A DNA stretch of 64,000 bases from Wyeomyia smithii (taxonomy: Eukaryota; Arthropoda; Insecta; Diptera; Culicidae): the NCBI RefSeq assembly GCF_029784165.1, contig NC_073696.1:187526498-187590497 (forward strand). Reading direction: 5' to 3'. The stretch's first letter is position 1, and each line of letters starts with the position of its first letter. The position numbers were made by a program, and so were the translations under genes. The notes under the pieces were generated by a model. It ran no database searches. It was not told the origin of the DNA and worked only from the letters and a program-made list of their open reading frames with translations. Shown here in pieces: positions 63,340-64,000 of this stretch.

Positions 63340-64000
63340 TGAATTGCACTACACAGCCGCTCGCTCCCAACTTTGGAAAGTTCGGCCGGTAAGCCGTCCT
63401 TCCCAGCGGCTTTGTTGTTATTTAGCTCTTTGCAAGCATTCTTCACCTCGTCCAATGTTGGTGGGTCCACAGCTTATCCGTCCTCCCCAATTTCTATCCT
63501 GTTCCCCCCGATGACTCTCCTCCCTTCCTAGCCGTTCAACACCACTTCGAAATGTTGCTTCCAACGCCTGGCCACCTGCGATTTATCGGTAATCAGGTTC
63601 CCCTCCCTGTCATTGCACATGGCAGGTACTGGCACGGTCCGGTTCCTGATTCCGTTGATCGTTCTATAGAAGCTCCTCGTGTCGTGCCTGGTGATGCAAT
63701 TCTCCGCCTCCGCGAGGACGCGATCGTAGTGCTCACGTTTCTTACGGCGATGAAGCCTCTTTTCGGCAGCTCTTTCCTCCCGGTATTTCTCCCGCATCTG
63801 ACGCGTTACACGATTAGCTGCTACTAACGTGTTGGCGAAGGCCCGATTCTTCTCCTCCGTCACCTCTAGGCACTCAGCATCGAACCACCCACTACGCGTG
63901 GTTCCCGTTGTCATGCCTATCACCTCTCGCGCTGTTTCGCTGACCGCATCATGGATGTGCTTCCACTGCTCATTCAGTTCCACTCCAGCTGGTCCACCGA
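63340..64000 (-). pseudogene. RTE copy F linker and start of reverse transcriptase, off the right edge
   Basis: On the minus strand from the window end: HIHDAVSETAREVIGMTTGT, GWFDAECLEVTEEKNRAF, the basic block RAAEKRLHRRKKREHYDRVL, RSFYRTINGIRNRTVPVPAM and RRWKQHFEVVLNG, then a stop near 63,528 and another near 63,473, then TLDEVKNACKELNNNKAAGK and DGLPAELSKVGSERLCSAIH. It is truncated at 63,340. Same subfamily as copy D. The endonuclease would lie outside the window. Confidence 0.85.

Noticed and set aside
1..64000. LTR retrotransposons or endogenous retroviruses
   Set aside because: No protease/integrase text, primer-binding site or pair of long direct repeats was found.

Overview
The window looks like repeat-rich, AT-rich intergenic DNA of a culicine mosquito, most like Aedes. 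This rests on the repeats: three RTE (JAM1-type) subfamilies, an I-clade (MosquI-like) element, an R1-clade copy, a CR1/L2-type element, tRNA-derived SINE pieces, a mariner fossil and many short inverted-repeat elements nested in each other. I recognise no intact host protein-coding gene, no rRNA, no functional tRNA and no CRISPR array.

Layout. 1-2.1 kb: R1-clade retrotransposon running off the left edge (minus). 2.3-6.7 kb: a SINE-like copy, a 104-bp hairpin transposon and a 1,030-bp inverted-repeat transposon with exact TACA duplications. 6.9-12.95 kb: an RTE copy (minus) split by a 3.2-kb foldback element that itself holds a 2.17-kb palindrome. 13-17.3 kb: a CR1-type scrap, unassigned DNA, an I-element 3' end and a 406-bp MITE. 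17.3-21.3 kb: a second RTE (plus) split by a 976-bp MITE. 21.4-23.3 kb: a third RTE (minus). 23.6-25.2 kb: a repeat with a TATA promoter-like site on the minus strand, also present at 56 kb. 25.2-26.7 kb: mariner remnant, GC-rich MITE, RTE endonuclease scrap and a 305-bp MITE with 7-bp duplications. 30.4-32.5 kb: a young 5'-truncated RTE with a 12-bp duplication. 32.8-35.4 kb: a decayed I-type 5' end and a foldback split by a hAT-like element. 35.9-39.2 kb: tandem repeats with a SINE insertion. 41.5-45.9 kb: a nearly intact CR1/L2-type retrotransposon. 46.1-57.9 kb: a region bounded by matching inverted ends and ATGAC-rich minisatellites, into which a full-length I element (47.3-53.2 kb, 14-bp duplication) has jumped. 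57.9-64 kb: unassigned DNA, a second copy of the 37-kb repeat block, a tRNA-like SINE head and two RTE copies on opposite strands that abut each other.

The retrotransposons carry apurinic-type endonuclease and reverse transcriptase domains for target-primed insertion. I-type and CR1-type elements also encode nucleic-acid-binding ORF1 proteins with zinc knuckles, and the I element adds RNase H. Almost every copy carries stops, frameshifts or deletions; the CR1/L2-type and I elements are closest to intact. The short non-coding elements would depend on transposases supplied elsewhere.

The best leads are: a tiny hairpin transposon family with a filled site and its matching empty site both in this window (56,564 and 24,960); a retrotransposon whose ORF1 and ORF2 are in one frame separated by a single TAG, with ORF2 lacking a usable ATG; the nested 3.2-kb foldback and 2.17-kb palindrome; and the duplicated promoter-like repeat. 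All calls come from reading the sequence by eye, so element boundaries without a named target-site duplication are approximate.
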